A stretch of DNA of 64,000 nt. Source: an uncultured Mobiluncus sp. Lineage in GTDB: Bacteria; Actinomycetota; Actinomycetes; Actinomycetales; Actinomycetaceae. Made by a program: the position numbers and the translations under genes. This document shows, in pieces, positions 26,737 through 35,916 of the stretch. The stretch covers positions 62,001-126,000 of the forward strand of contig NZ_CALUCZ010000004.1 of assembly GCF_943914685.1 (NCBI RefSeq). The letters are read 5' to 3'. A model generated the notes under the pieces. The model did no database searches, had not been told where the DNA came from, and was given only the letters and a program-made list of their open reading frames with translations. The stretch's first letter is position 1, and each line of letters starts with the position of its first letter.

Positions 26737-27342
26737 CTACAGGCGGCGTCGGCCTTCCAGGGCGCGCCCCAGCGTCACTTCGTCGGCATATTCCAGGTCG
26801 CCTCCGACCGGTAGGCCGGAGGCCAAGCGCGAGGCGGGAATTCCGATGGTGGCGAGCATTCGCGCCAGGTATGCCGCGGTCGCTTCGCCTTCCGTGTTGG
26901 GGTCGGTGGCGATAATGACTTCCTTGATGGCGGAATCCTGCAGGCGCGTCATCAGCCCGGCAATCCGCAGCTGATCGGGGCCGACTCCATTGATGGGATC
27001 CAAGGCGCCGCCCAAAACGTGATAAAGCCCGCGATACATCCGGGTGCGTTCCAGGGAAACGATGTCGGTGGCTTGTTCCACCACGCAGATGAGCGACTGA
27101 TCCCGGCGGGAATCCTGGCAAATCGCACATACCGGGTGTTCGGTGATATTGCCGCAAACTTCGCAAAAGTGGACCTTTTCCTTAACGCTGGTCAGCGCCT
27201 CGGTGAGTCTCTTAATGTCGGTTTCATCCGCACTGAGTACCCAAAATGCGATGCGTTGGGCGGATTTTGGCCCCACTCCGGGCATTTTCCCCAACGCGTC
27301 GATAAGGTCTTGCAGAGCATCGGTGAAAATTTGGCTCATCAC
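26737..27342 (-). CDS. recR: Recombination mediator RecR
   Basis: DNA-repair protein of about 200 residues that acts with RecF/RecO to load RecA at single-strand gaps. The helix-hairpin-helix GKMPGVGPKSAQR near residue 18, the four-cysteine zinc finger (FCEVC, then VCAIC) near 57-72 and a Toprim domain (VVEQATDIVSLERT onward) follow in the usual order. The start is GTG 27340-27342 or the adjacent ATG at 27339; both overlap the dnaX stop, so recR is translationally coupled to dnaX. Confidence 0.95.
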   Translation of the reverse strand: MMSQIFTDALQDLIDALGKMPGVGPKSAQRIAFWVLSADETDIKRLTEALTSVKEKVHFCEVCGNITEHPVCAICQDSRRDQSLICVVEQATDIVSLERTRMYRGLYHVLGGALDPINGVGPDQLRIAGLMTRLQDSAIKEVIIATDPNTEGEATAAYLARMLATIGIPASRLASGLPVGGDLEYADEVTLGRALEGRRRL

Positions 27343-29672
27343 CGACCTGCCTTTGCAGATGGGGAACCGGGCGGGGTTTTCGGATCAATGATGGTTCCGC
27401 CCAACATGGCTTGCGCGGTCTGGATTCCCGCTTTCATTTCCCCCGAAACTTGCGGATCGGGCTGTTTACGTGGTTCACCGGATTCTTTCGAGTCACGAGG
27501 TGTGGTAGCGGTTGCAGGTGTGGGTTCCTCAGGGGGAACCGCAGGGGTGGGCGCCTCCGGAGTGACAGCGGACGGTTCAGGCGTTACCGCGGGAGCAGTT
27601 GCGGGTTCAACGGGCTGGCTTTGAGCAGGCGGTTCGCGCAGGTCCTGCGATACCTCTGGTGCAAAATTGGCCGGGTCAGTCGGCGGGGGGAAATCCGCCG
27701 GCAGGGTGAGGGGCTGCGTCGCCGACCCCTGCTGTTGCTCCGCAGCAACGGTCGGCTCCGGTGTGGGGGCGGGCTCAGCAGTGGGTGCTCCGAAGCCAGC
27801 CACCACTCCGCGCACTTCCACATTGAGTCCGGTGAATCCCTGAATGACCCCGGCTAGGGCGGAAGTGTGGCGTTCCCCGAAAGCTCGCACCAATCCGGGG
27901 TTCGGGAAAGCGATTTCCACCGTCGAGCCGCGCATTCCTTGCAGTTGGCCGTGGGATTCCAACAGGTTCCCAGTCGCGGCGTGATTTTGTTTCACACGAG
28001 CCATGATTTTGCCCCAGTTGGAGCGGATTTTTTCATAGTCTCCGTCTGTGCCCGTGCCGGACTGGATTGGCTGTGTACCCTGAGCGGGAGCCGGGGCAGG
28101 AACCCGAGCAGGGGCAGAAGTCGGGGCGGGAGCGGGTTGGTCCGCCCGGGTATCGCGGCGAGCAGGTGTTTGCCCAGACGGGGGGTGCGGGACGCGACTA
28201 TCCGTACTAGCCGTACTATCCGTGTCTTCACCAGGAATGCCCCACGGAGTCGGCTTAAACTCCCATTTTTCCTCACGGGGAGCCTGAGTTTGCGCAGGCT
28301 GCGAAACGGTGTCCTTTCCGCGCTGTGGTGCGGAAACCGGCGCTGGTTGAGGTGCAGATGCGTCCGGAGGTGCAGATGTGTCTGGACGCGCGACAGGACC
28401 AGCCGAGCCAGCAATGGCGCTGGTGGGAGCCCCTTGTGAGAGAGCCTCAGCGCGCGCGGGCGTCACCAGGGGAGCAGGACCACCGCCGTCCCGAGAGTCC
28501 GACCCGGTAGCTTTCGCTGTCACTCGCGCGGTCGATACCGCGCCCTCGGCAGCGGTGGACGCTGCGTCATCTGAGGTCGCCAACAGCAGTTTCGCCACCA
28601 ACAGTTCCAATGCCAGACGCGGGGAAGTCGCCCCCACCATCTCGGTTAACCCCTCGTCAACGAGCTCGGCGCAGCGCGTCAGGGTCCGCGGGCTGAGAGC
28701 CGCCACTTGGGGACGCATCGCCGCCAGTTCGGCCTCGGGCAAATCCCCCAAAACAGCCCCGGCCCCCGCCCCAGCCAGCTTCATCACCACCAGGTCACGC
28801 AAATATTGCAGCAGGTCCTCGACAAAACGCCGCGGTTCGTGCCCAGTTTGAATCATCCGGTCCACCACCGTGTAGGCCTCGGCACCAGACCCGGACACCA
28901 AAGCATCCACCATCCCGCTCAACAGCGCGGAATCGGTGTAACCCAGCAGGGACACGGCCCGGTCATAGTGCAACTTCGGCTCAGCCTCGCCAGCAATGAG
29001 CTGATCAAGAATGGACAAAGAATCGCGCACGGACCCGCCTCCGGCCCGCACCACCAGACCCAGCACCCCGTCCTCGGCAGTAACACCCTCGGAACGGCAC
29101 AAATCCGCCATATAGTCGCGCAGCACCTCCGGGGCAACCAGCCGGAACGGATAGTGATGAGTGCGGGAGCGAATCGTAGAAATGACCTTTTCAGGATTCG
29201 TGGTCGCAAAAATGAATTTAATGTGGTCCGGAGGCTCCTCTACCAGCTTTAACAGGGCGTTGAAGCCTTCCTTGGACACGTTGTGTGCCTCATCAATGAT
29301 GAAAATCTTAAACCGGTCACGCGCCGGGGCATAGGCCGCCCGATCGCGCAGTTCCCGAGTGTCGTCCACGCCGCCATGAGAGGCCGCGTCGATCTCGATG
29401 ACGTCCAGAGAACCCGGCCCGCCCGTCGCCAAGTCCCGGCAAGAATCGCAAGTCCCGCACGGGGTAGCGGTCGGCCCCTGGGCACAGTTCAGGCAGCGGG
29501 CCAGAATCCGAGCGCTAGTCGTTTTGCCACAGCCCCGCGGCCCCGAAAACAGGTAAGCATGGTTGACCCGCCCGTTCGCCAAAGCCGCCTGCAGCGCCTT
29601 AGTTACGTGTTCTTGACCGATTACGTCCTCGAAAGTGTCGGGACGGTAGCGGCGATACAGGGCAGTCATCAT
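27339..29672 (-). CDS. dnaX: DNA polymerase III subunit gamma/tau
   Basis: Clamp-loader ATPase of 777 residues. The AAA+ module is N-terminal, with Walker A GPRGCGKTT (about 44-52), a zinc site made of Cys60, Cys63, Cys72/Cys75 and Cys78, and Walker B IIDEAH. The clamp-loader domain III ends near 370. A long Pro/Ala/Thr-rich region and a tau-like domain (about 545-640) follow, then another low-complexity tail. It loads the beta clamp and couples polymerase cores. dnaX-recR adjacency is widely conserved. I see no clear slippage site for a separate gamma form. Confidence 0.95.
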   Translation of the reverse strand: MMTALYRRYRPDTFEDVIGQEHVTKALQAALANGRVNHAYLFSGPRGCGKTTSARILARCLNCAQGPTATPCGTCDSCRDLATGGPGSLDVIEIDAASHGGVDDTRELRDRAAYAPARDRFKIFIIDEAHNVSKEGFNALLKLVEEPPDHIKFIFATTNPEKVISTIRSRTHHYPFRLVAPEVLRDYMADLCRSEGVTAEDGVLGLVVRAGGGSVRDSLSILDQLIAGEAEPKLHYDRAVSLLGYTDSALLSGMVDALVSGSGAEAYTVVDRMIQTGHEPRRFVEDLLQYLRDLVVMKLAGAGAGAVLGDLPEAELAAMRPQVAALSPRTLTRCAELVDEGLTEMVGATSPRLALELLVAKLLLATSDDAASTAAEGAVSTARVTAKATGSDSRDGGGPAPLVTPARAEALSQGAPTSAIAGSAGPVARPDTSAPPDASAPQPAPVSAPQRGKDTVSQPAQTQAPREEKWEFKPTPWGIPGEDTDSTASTDSRVPHPPSGQTPARRDTRADQPAPAPTSAPARVPAPAPAQGTQPIQSGTGTDGDYEKIRSNWGKIMARVKQNHAATGNLLESHGQLQGMRGSTVEIAFPNPGLVRAFGERHTSALAGVIQGFTGLNVEVRGVVAGFGAPTAEPAPTPEPTVAAEQQQGSATQPLTLPADFPPPTDPANFAPEVSQDLREPPAQSQPVEPATAPAVTPEPSAVTPEAPTPAVPPEEPTPATATTPRDSKESGEPRKQPDPQVSGEMKAGIQTAQAMLGGTIIDPKTPPGSPSAKAGR

Positions 29673-29857
29673 GTCTCTACTCTACCCGAGCTCTGGTGGC
29701 GAAAATTTTCAAGTTTCACGCAGTTATTTCGGCCGAATCAACCCCAGCGCCAAACCTGCCCCCGCGATGCTGGCCAAAAGCGCCCGTTCTGGCGTTTCTC
29801 GCTCGCCCCTGCGGGCTTGGTGGCACCATTTTCTGAGCCTGCAATAGTATTTCTAGG

Positions 29858-31570
29858 TTACGCTGTCTGAGATTCAGCAGAAGTGCGGCTGGGTTGTTTG
29901 GTGTGACCAGACTGGTTCTTATGGGGTGTGGGCTTGTTAGTACCCTGAGGAGAGCCGGACGCCTCACCAGGCTGTTTCACCGGAACATCGTTAATCCGGT
30001 AGCCGTACTTGACATGGTTGTATTCCTTGGAGGCGTCGATGGTGATGGTTTTGGTGTTAACCGGCGGGTACAGAACCGGAACAGTCCACTTTTCGCCTGG
30101 TTTCAACAGCGGAATGGCGCCTAGGCTTCCGCCCGTCACCACTCCGTGTATATTTTCCCCACTAATTCCGATACGCGGATATTCCAACGGCACGGTACGC
30201 GCCGAACCGCGCAGAATATCAGGCCCGTAGAAGACAGAGCTGATATAGGTAGTCGTCTCTTCCGGGCGATGAAAGCCGCCCAGGTTCAAAGACATAGAGT
30301 CAACCTGGTCGACGGCTTCCACCGTGAATGTCACCAGGGTGTAGTTCGGGTAGGCCACGGCCTCGGAGGTAGAGATTTGCACATACTGGGGATTACTGGC
30401 ACCATTGCGGCTGACGTTGTAAAGCACTGCCTTGGGCCAATCAGATTCCTGGGCATACGGGGCGGGCATTTGTGCGCTGGTCGCCTGCAGTTCGAGGATT
30501 TCCTTTTTAACCGGGGTGTTAATGGAAACCTGCACCCGTCGGTTTTTTGCCCGCGAAGCATCGTCAGTGTTCGGCACGGCCGGTTGTGTCTCGCCTTTGC
30601 CGGAAGCCTTGAAAGTGAACCCGGACAACTCTGATTTCCCTTCCAGCACGGCTTTTACTGCGTTCGCCCGGTTTTCACTCAACACCTGGTTACCCACGTT
30701 CGTATCCGGCACGTTATCGGTGTGACCCACAATAGTTACCTCCCCCGGCTCGTGAGTCGCCAACGTTTTCGCCAAGTCGCCCAAGGTCGCCTGGGCATCG
30801 GGCTTAATGTCCCATTTGCCGGAATCAAAGAACACATCGGCCGCCAAAGTCACATCCAGGCTCTTTGAACTTGAAGCCACGTCCATACCCGGAACTATGG
30901 TGAAAGCCGAATATTCCCCGTGGTTATCTTTCGCGGCCTTGTCGGGCAGGCTATCCAAAGCTTTTTGCAACGACTTCGGGGCTTTGGTCGCATCTTGGAT
31001 CGGAACATCGTAGGCGAAACCGATGAGGCCCAAATCCACCCCGACCGTGCCCGGATCATCACCGATGTCCCCGAAAGGTACCAGGACGCTTTCGGAAATC
31101 GGGTCTCCGTCTTTGGGGCTGAAACTGCTGCTCCCCTTCTGGGTCCCATCCTGTTTGACGTAGGGAACGTGTTCTTGATCGTCGCGCCAGGGTTCAAAAA
31201 CCTCGGTGTCCGTCAACAGATACATCCCCGAATATTCCTTTTGCGCGGGGTAATCCGGGGTGGTGAGAGCCGTTCCGACATTGGCTCTCACCATGGCGGA
31301 GTTCACGTCATCGATGCCCACTGTGAGCGCCAGCGCCGAATTGCCGTTATCCAGCCGATACAGCGGGCCTACCTGGGCCCACATAGAACCGGCTTCGAAG
31401 TCGGCTTTCAGGTCGATGGCGCCTGGTAGGCTCTGCGGCGCCTCTTTACTGGCCGAAGAGTCAGTCTTGGCTGGTTTTGGGGTATCTTTCCCGGTGTGTA
31501 CACATCCCGTCAACGCCAGCGCCGCCACGAAGGTCGCCGCCACCAGCATCCTCAAACCACGTTTCACCAT
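29858..31570 (-). CDS. OmpA-domain lipoprotein
   Basis: Predicted secreted lipoprotein of 570 residues. The N-terminal signal peptide has basic MVKRGLR, a hydrophobic core and lipobox LTGC, with lipidation expected at Cys23. An OmpA-type peptidoglycan-binding domain lies near residues 240-360 (IVGHTDNVPD, LSENRANAVK). The C-terminal part, about 200 residues, is unassigned, and the tail is Thr/Gln/Ser-rich. It probably tethers to peptidoglycan without covalent linkage. The frame opens at 31618, but ATG 31570 gives the proper signal peptide. The gap of 185 bases between this gene and dnaX shows no RNA gene. Confidence 0.85.
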   Translation of the reverse strand: MVKRGLRMLVAATFVAALALTGCVHTGKDTPKPAKTDSSASKEAPQSLPGAIDLKADFEAGSMWAQVGPLYRLDNGNSALALTVGIDDVNSAMVRANVGTALTTPDYPAQKEYSGMYLLTDTEVFEPWRDDQEHVPYVKQDGTQKGSSSFSPKDGDPISESVLVPFGDIGDDPGTVGVDLGLIGFAYDVPIQDATKAPKSLQKALDSLPDKAAKDNHGEYSAFTIVPGMDVASSSKSLDVTLAADVFFDSGKWDIKPDAQATLGDLAKTLATHEPGEVTIVGHTDNVPDTNVGNQVLSENRANAVKAVLEGKSELSGFTFKASGKGETQPAVPNTDDASRAKNRRVQVSINTPVKKEILELQATSAQMPAPYAQESDWPKAVLYNVSRNGASNPQYVQISTSEAVAYPNYTLVTFTVEAVDQVDSMSLNLGGFHRPEETTTYISSVFYGPDILRGSARTVPLEYPRIGISGENIHGVVTGGSLGAIPLLKPGEKWTVPVLYPPVNTKTITIDASKEYNHVKYGYRINDVPVKQPGEASGSPQGTNKPTPHKNQSGHTKQPSRTSAESQTA

Positions 31571-31690
31571 GAATCGCCAGCTTTCCGTAGTAGTCACACT
31601 CAATTGGCAGATTAACAAGCTAAAGTAAAGCCTCAGCGCTCACCTGGTTAACTTCATGTAAAAATATCCGCGGACACCGGGAAAATAAAC

Positions 31691-31775
31691 GTTCCCCGCG
31701 CACCCGACAGGGAGCCCTTATCCTTGCTGTCTTCCGACCCTGGGGAGGTTCAGACTATGCCGTCACGCGGGGAAC
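31691..31775 (-). ncRNA. ffs: Signal recognition particle RNA (4.5S, small bacterial type)
   Basis: Read on the minus strand, the 10-bp ends GTTCCCCGCG and CGCGGGGAAC close a hairpin of about 85 nt. Its apical part contains GAACCTCCCCAGGGTC, the GGAA tetraloop, then GACAGCAAGGATAAGGG, which matches the conserved SRP domain IV that binds Ffh. T-rich sequence (TTTATTTT) follows the closing stem and may terminate transcription. A -10 box TAGAAT (31782-31787) is spaced correctly for a start at about 31775. Proximity to dnaX-recR is common in actinobacteria. Confidence 0.88.
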
Positions 31776-31781
31776 AAGACT

Positions 31782-31811
31782 ATTCTACTTGGCGGCCGCC
31801 AGAATTAGGAA
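31782..31811 (-). promoter_or_regulatory. Promoter of the SRP RNA gene
   Basis: On the minus strand TAGAAT (31782-31787) lies 7 bases before the first base of the SRP RNA. A weaker TTCCTA (31806-31811) stands 18 bases upstream of it. The promoter is embedded in the 3' end of the preceding coding region. Confidence 0.5.
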
Positions 31812-32597
31812 TTCTCCAGCCACGACCATTCCGGGGCGGGGACGTCCCGCAATGTCGCTTTCAGCCACGCACACACTGAGGGGGAATCCCGCCGCCACTT
31901 CCAAAACCCAGAAGTTTTCCCCTGTCAGGGTGTTGGAATGCATCTCGGCGGCTGTAACTTTCGCAGCCAGCACGGCTCCGGCGTGTGCGCCCTGCTTTTG
32001 CAGGACAGAAACAGCCCCGGTCGAAATAAAGGTCGGCAGGGTGTCTTCCGGGGCACGCTGGGGGCCGTCCAGAGCCGCGCCGAAAATTTTGGCGGTCTGG
32101 CTTGCCGCGTAACTTGCCACGTTTTCATACAGTTCGACCCGCTGCGCCAGGGCGGAAATGCCCAGTTTTCCGGCGTCGGCGCGTCCGGGCTCGTGCCCCA
32201 ACCCGCCCCGCATCGCCACGCAAGCCTTGCCCACGGAGCGCTCCGTCCCCCCTTGTGCGTCAACTATGTCAACCAAGGCAAAGCGGTCTGCCATCTCGAC
32301 CCACCGGGCGTCAACCGCGGCACTAGCATTGAAATCCTGGTGAATATCCGCAATTTTTTCCGCAACCACGTCAAACACGGCGACCGCGCCGGAACGGTCC
32401 ACGTACTGGAAAGTGCCATTCTCCATGTCCCCCACCACCGGGGTGCATTGGTCAGCCGCCTGGGCCAAGATTTCGTCGGCTCGTTGCTCAGTGGTCATCT
32501 CAAAGCCCACAGCCCGCCAGGTCGGTCCAATGGTAAAGACTTTCGTGCCGTCCTCACCGTTGGACAGGCCCAAAGCGTTTTCACCCGCCACACTCAT
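31785..32597 (-). CDS. Hypothetical protein, 270 residues
   Basis: Not recognised. The soluble, acidic-to-neutral protein has no signal peptide or membrane segment. The N-terminal half includes EMTTEQRADEILAQAADQ and a region rich in Asp/Val/Ala (DVVAEKIADIHQDFN). The C-terminal half is alpha/beta-looking with FWVLEVAAGFPLSVCVAESD. GAGGAGC sits directly before ATG 32597. It is followed immediately by the SRP RNA, whose promoter overlaps its last codons. No neighbour gives a functional hint. Confidence 0.7.
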   Translation of the reverse strand: MSVAGENALGLSNGEDGTKVFTIGPTWRAVGFEMTTEQRADEILAQAADQCTPVVGDMENGTFQYVDRSGAVAVFDVVAEKIADIHQDFNASAAVDARWVEMADRFALVDIVDAQGGTERSVGKACVAMRGGLGHEPGRADAGKLGISALAQRVELYENVASYAASQTAKIFGAALDGPQRAPEDTLPTFISTGAVSVLQKQGAHAGAVLAAKVTAAEMHSNTLTGENFWVLEVAAGFPLSVCVAESDIAGRPRPGMVVAGEFLILAAAK

Positions 32598-32834
32598 GGT
32601 TCGCTCCTCATCAGCTGCTTACGGTTTTCCCCGGTTTACCTTCGGGATTCTCTAGATTTCAAGTCTAAACCACAAGTGGGGGCGAGGCCGGTAAATCCAC
32701 CCCGGATTTTCAAGCTATAATAAGCCTTGGTCGTGCAGTGCCGGACGTTCCGCTTTCGGCGCGGACTTACCGCCCGCTCAACGATTTCCTGAGGCACTGC
32801 TGAGGGACCGCAACAGATTAAGGAAGTTGTAACT
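32598..32834 (+). promoter_or_regulatory. Divergent intergenic region before the flavoprotein gene
   Basis: A consensus TATAAT lies at 32716-32721 on the plus strand, but no good -35 box is found at 16-18 bases, suggesting activator dependence. A GC-rich leader of about 110 bases follows, containing CGGACGTTCCGCTTTCGGCG and GCGGACTTACCGC, which could fold. Nothing else is recognised. Confidence 0.35.
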
Positions 32835-34301
32835 ATGGCAAGAGTTGTCGTCTTAGGTGCGGGTATTTCCGGTCATACCGCCGCTATGCATCTGCGTCGC
32901 AAGTTGTCGCGGCGCAATCATGAAGTCGTGGTCATTTCCCCGCGCGCCAACTGGAACTGGGTTCCCTCCAACATTTGGGTGGGTACCGGAAAGATGAAGA
33001 AGAAAGAAGTAGTGTTTCCCCTCGCCCCGCTCTATAGGCGCAAGGGGGTCATTTTTCATCAGGCGGCCGCGAAGGTCATTTATCCCGAGGGTCGCGGCGA
33101 TGATGCGCAGCCCCAGGTCGAGATTGAGTTTACGGGAGGCAAGAACCAGGGTCGGCGGGCTTTGGTTCATTATGACTACCTCATCAACGCGACCGGGCCG
33201 AAGCTGAACTTTGCCGCCACTCCGGGTTTGGGCCCGGATTGTGGCAACACGTATTCGGTTTGCACTCCTGACCACGCCGAACAGGCCGGGGTCGAGTTTC
33301 AGAAAATCGTCCAAGAGATTAAAGAGACCGGGACGCCCAAGCGGTTCGTGATTGGGACCGGTAATGGCGGGTGTACCTGCCAGGGCGCCGCTTTTGAGTA
33401 CTGTTTCAACACTGAATATGACCTGCGTCAGGCGGGGGTGCGGGACAAGACCGAGGTCGTTTACCTCACCAATGAGGAAAAGCTCGGCGACTTTGGGATG
33501 GCCGGGATGCGGTTTAAGGACAACGGCTACTCTACCGACTCCCAGTTGTGGACGGAATCGCTGTTTCGGGAACGCGGGGTGAAAGCCATCACTGGCGCGG
33601 GGGTTCGCGAAGTGCGCCCGCACGCTCTGACTTACGAGGATTATGACGGCAATATGCACGAGTTGTCCTTTGATTTCGCCATGCTGCTCCCGCCGTTTAC
33701 CGGGGTCGCGCTGGAGGCCAAGAAACCTGACGGGACGTTAATTCCCGAGATGTTCAACCCGGCTGGGTTCATGAAAGTGGACGCGGATTATTCGAAGAAG
33801 AGCTCCGCGCAGTGGTCCCACGAGGATTGGCCCAAGACTTACCAGTCCCCGCTGTATAAAAACATTTTTGCCGCCGGGATTGCTTTTGCGCCCCCGCACG
33901 GGATTTCTAAACCGCACCAGACTCCCAACGGCACCAACATTACCCCGGCGCCGCCGCGTACGGGAATGCCGTCGGGCTCAATTGGCAAGGAAGTCGCCAT
34001 GAGCATAGTTGACCTCATTAACCAAGGCCCCGAGGCGAAACTGCATGAAGCCTCCATGGCGGTGTTGGGAGCAGCTTGCGTAGCCTCGACCGGCACCGGT
34101 TTTAAGAAAGGTTCCGCGGCCGCGATGGTAATGTTCCCCATCGTGCCCAACTATGACAAGTACCCGGATAATGCCGGACGCCACCCCAAACTGAGTTTTG
34201 GACGCATCGGCCTGTTTGGGCATTGGACCAAGTTCCTGCTCCACGTGGGCTTTATCTATAAAGCGAAGTGGAAGCCGTTTTGGTGGATTATCCCCGAGTA
34301 A
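32835..34301 (+). CDS. Sulfide:quinone oxidoreductase-like FAD-dependent dehydrogenase
   Basis: Membrane-associated flavoprotein of the SQR/NDH-2 superfamily, 488 residues. The FAD-binding GAGISG lies at 8-13 and the segment NWNWVPSNIWVGTG (about 39-52) is typical of SQR. A second nucleotide-site segment GTGNGGCTCQGAAFEY carries Cys180 and Cys182, and a later cysteine in GAACVAST matches the distal redox cysteine of SQR. It would oxidise sulfide or related sulfur species and reduce a quinone. AAGGAAG precedes ATG 32835. A different substrate is possible because the family is broad. Confidence 0.82.
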   Translation: MARVVVLGAGISGHTAAMHLRRKLSRRNHEVVVISPRANWNWVPSNIWVGTGKMKKKEVVFPLAPLYRRKGVIFHQAAAKVIYPEGRGDDAQPQVEIEFTGGKNQGRRALVHYDYLINATGPKLNFAATPGLGPDCGNTYSVCTPDHAEQAGVEFQKIVQEIKETGTPKRFVIGTGNGGCTCQGAAFEYCFNTEYDLRQAGVRDKTEVVYLTNEEKLGDFGMAGMRFKDNGYSTDSQLWTESLFRERGVKAITGAGVREVRPHALTYEDYDGNMHELSFDFAMLLPPFTGVALEAKKPDGTLIPEMFNPAGFMKVDADYSKKSSAQWSHEDWPKTYQSPLYKNIFAAGIAFAPPHGISKPHQTPNGTNITPAPPRTGMPSGSIGKEVAMSIVDLINQGPEAKLHEASMAVLGAACVASTGTGFKKGSAAAMVMFPIVPNYDKYPDNAGRHPKLSFGRIGLFGHWTKFLLHVGFIYKAKWKPFWWIIPE

Positions 34302-34331
34302 CCCCCAACCCACTTAGAGAGGATTTTCATA

Positions 34332-34529
34332 ATGACTGACTTTAGCGCGTCTCCCACGATTGAGGAGCTCAGCCCGGCCACCGCCGAACGGATTGCGGCG
34401 GCTCCGAACCCGTCCTCGGCGACTTTGCGTCACCGCCAAAACCCGTTCCTCCAGTTGTTTTCCTTTGCGAGCTTTAACTGGCGGATTTTGCGCCTGGTGA
34501 CAATCGCCAAGTTCGGTTCCAAGGACTGA
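34332..34529 (+). CDS. Small protein encoded after the SQR-like flavoprotein
   Basis: A 65-residue protein starting 30 bases after the flavoprotein stop with a good GAGAGGA ribosome site. The N-terminal half is polar (EELSPATAERIAAAPNPSS). The C-terminal half (NPFLQLFSFASFNWRILRLVTIAKF) is amphipathic to hydrophobic and may lie along the membrane. Its place suggests an accessory or membrane-docking subunit of the SQR-like enzyme, but this is inference. I do not recognise a named family. Confidence 0.65.
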   Translation: MTDFSASPTIEELSPATAERIAAAPNPSSATLRHRQNPFLQLFSFASFNWRILRLVTIAKFGSKD

Positions 34530-34663
34530 AAAATACCTCCGAGTTCTTCCCGGAAGCAACACGATTTAACCGGGCGGGTGCACCATGCGTCACCCGTGTC
34601 AACCGTGCCGACCGAGTCAACCACGTCACTCGAGTACCCCGAGTGTCTGGCCGTAAAAACTCT

Positions 34664-35689
34664 TTAGCCGGCGTAACCGTTGGGGTTTTGCGACTGCCAA
34701 TTCCACGAATCTCGGCACATATCGTCCAAACCTAGGCGCGCCTCCCAGCCCAGCAGTTCCCGCGCCAAACTCGCGTCGGCGTAAACCGTGTCAATGTCTC
34801 CCGGGCGGCGTCCGTCAATGACGTAGGGAATGGGTTTGCCGCAGGCTCGCTCCATCGCGTGCAGCAGCTCCAGCACGGAATACCCCTGCGAGGTGCCCAG
34901 ATTAATCGCCTTCGCGCCCCGATGTTTCAGCCCGTAATCAATGGCGGCCACGTGCCCGCGCCCGAGGTCCATGACGTGAATGTAGTCGCGTACCCCGGTT
35001 CCGTCCGGGGTGTCGTAGTCGTCGCCAAACACGTGCAGTTTTTCGAGCTTACCGACAGCGACCTGGGTGATGTAGGGCATGACATTGTTCGGAATGCCCT
35101 TGGGATCCTCGCCAATCCGGCCGGAGGGGTGTGCCCCGATGGGGTTAAAGTAGCGCAGCAACACGGCAGAAAACTCGGGATCGGCATGGCACACATCACG
35201 CAGCATGATTTCGTTCATCAGCTTGGACCAGCCGTAAGGGTTGGTGGCGGTGCCGGTCGGCATGGTCTCTTTCAGCGGGGACACCCCGTCGGCTCCGTAC
35301 ACGGTAGCGGAGGAGGAAAAAATCATCAGGTGACAGTCGTGGTCCCGCATGGCTCGCACCAGGGTCAGGGTCGCGTTGAGGTTGTTGTCGTAGTATTCCA
35401 CCGGCTTGGCCACCGATTCACCCACGGCCTTAAGCCCGGCAAAGTTTATGACCCCGTCAATCTGGTGAGCCGCAAAAATCCGTTGCAAAGCGTCAAGGTC
35501 GCGCACGTCTTGCTGATAGAACGGGATAGTCTCGCCCACGATTTCTGAGACACGCGTCATCGCTTCCGCGCTGGAGTTATACAAGTTATCGACGCAGACC
35601 GCACGGTATCCCGCCTCATAGAGGCAAATCAGCGTGTGTGTGCCGATGTATCCGGCACCCCCAGCCACCAGAATGGTTTTATTGCTCAT
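34664..35689 (-). CDS. galE: UDP-glucose 4-epimerase
   Basis: Interconverts UDP-glucose and UDP-galactose with tightly bound NAD+; 341 residues. The extended-SDR loop is GGAGYIG (10-16), the catalytic Ser/Thr lies in SSSATVYG and the Tyr-x3-Lys motif is YGWSK. The C-terminus is standard. Together with the UDP-galactopyranose mutase at 60.6 kb and the glycosyltransferase at the window end, it supplies UDP-galactose and then UDP-galactofuranose for envelope glycans. It appears to be a single-gene unit downstream of the small protein and sortase genes. Confidence 0.95.
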   Translation of the reverse strand: MSNKTILVAGGAGYIGTHTLICLYEAGYRAVCVDNLYNSSAEAMTRVSEIVGETIPFYQQDVRDLDALQRIFAAHQIDGVINFAGLKAVGESVAKPVEYYDNNLNATLTLVRAMRDHDCHLMIFSSSATVYGADGVSPLKETMPTGTATNPYGWSKLMNEIMLRDVCHADPEFSAVLLRYFNPIGAHPSGRIGEDPKGIPNNVMPYITQVAVGKLEKLHVFGDDYDTPDGTGVRDYIHVMDLGRGHVAAIDYGLKHRGAKAINLGTSQGYSVLELLHAMERACGKPIPYVIDGRRPGDIDTVYADASLARELLGWEARLGLDDMCRDSWNWQSQNPNGYAG

Positions 35690-35743
35690 TTTTTTCCTTT
35701 CGTTTTTTCACAAGGGTTCCCGCTGCCTTGGCGGGTTGAGGCC

Positions 35744-35899
35744 CTAGTTCACGGTGTTCGGGTTGAGGTTGAAAGTCTCTACCGCCCAGGGGAATCCCCA
35801 CTGGAACAGCGCGGCCACCACCGCCAGCACCAAAATCGCCATCTCGATGCAGCGCAGCCATTTCGGGCCGGGCATCACGGCAAACAGCCATTTATACAT
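35744..35899 (-). CDS. 51-residue single-pass membrane protein
   Basis: A short gene of 51 codons starting at ATG 35899 with GAGAGGAAA upstream, 18 bases after the sortase stop. The N-terminus MYKWLFAVMPGPKWLR is followed by one hydrophobic helix (about 19-40) containing FPW, and a polar C-terminus LNPNTVN. A similar small PGPxWLR...FPW protein occurs near the sortase/crgA region of other actinobacteria, as far as I recall. Spacing suggests co-transcription with the sortase. Function unknown. Confidence 0.75.
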   Translation of the reverse strand: MYKWLFAVMPGPKWLRCIEMAILVLAVVAALFQWGFPWAVETFNLNPNTVN

Positions 35900-35916
35900 T
35901 CTGGTTTCCTCTCTGT

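Noticed and set aside
29740..29857. A frame ending ERALLASIAGAGLALGLIRPK downstream of the OmpA-type lipoprotein gene.
   Set aside because: It reads like the end of a small membrane protein but has no start codon in frame after an upstream stop, so at best it is a decayed fragment.
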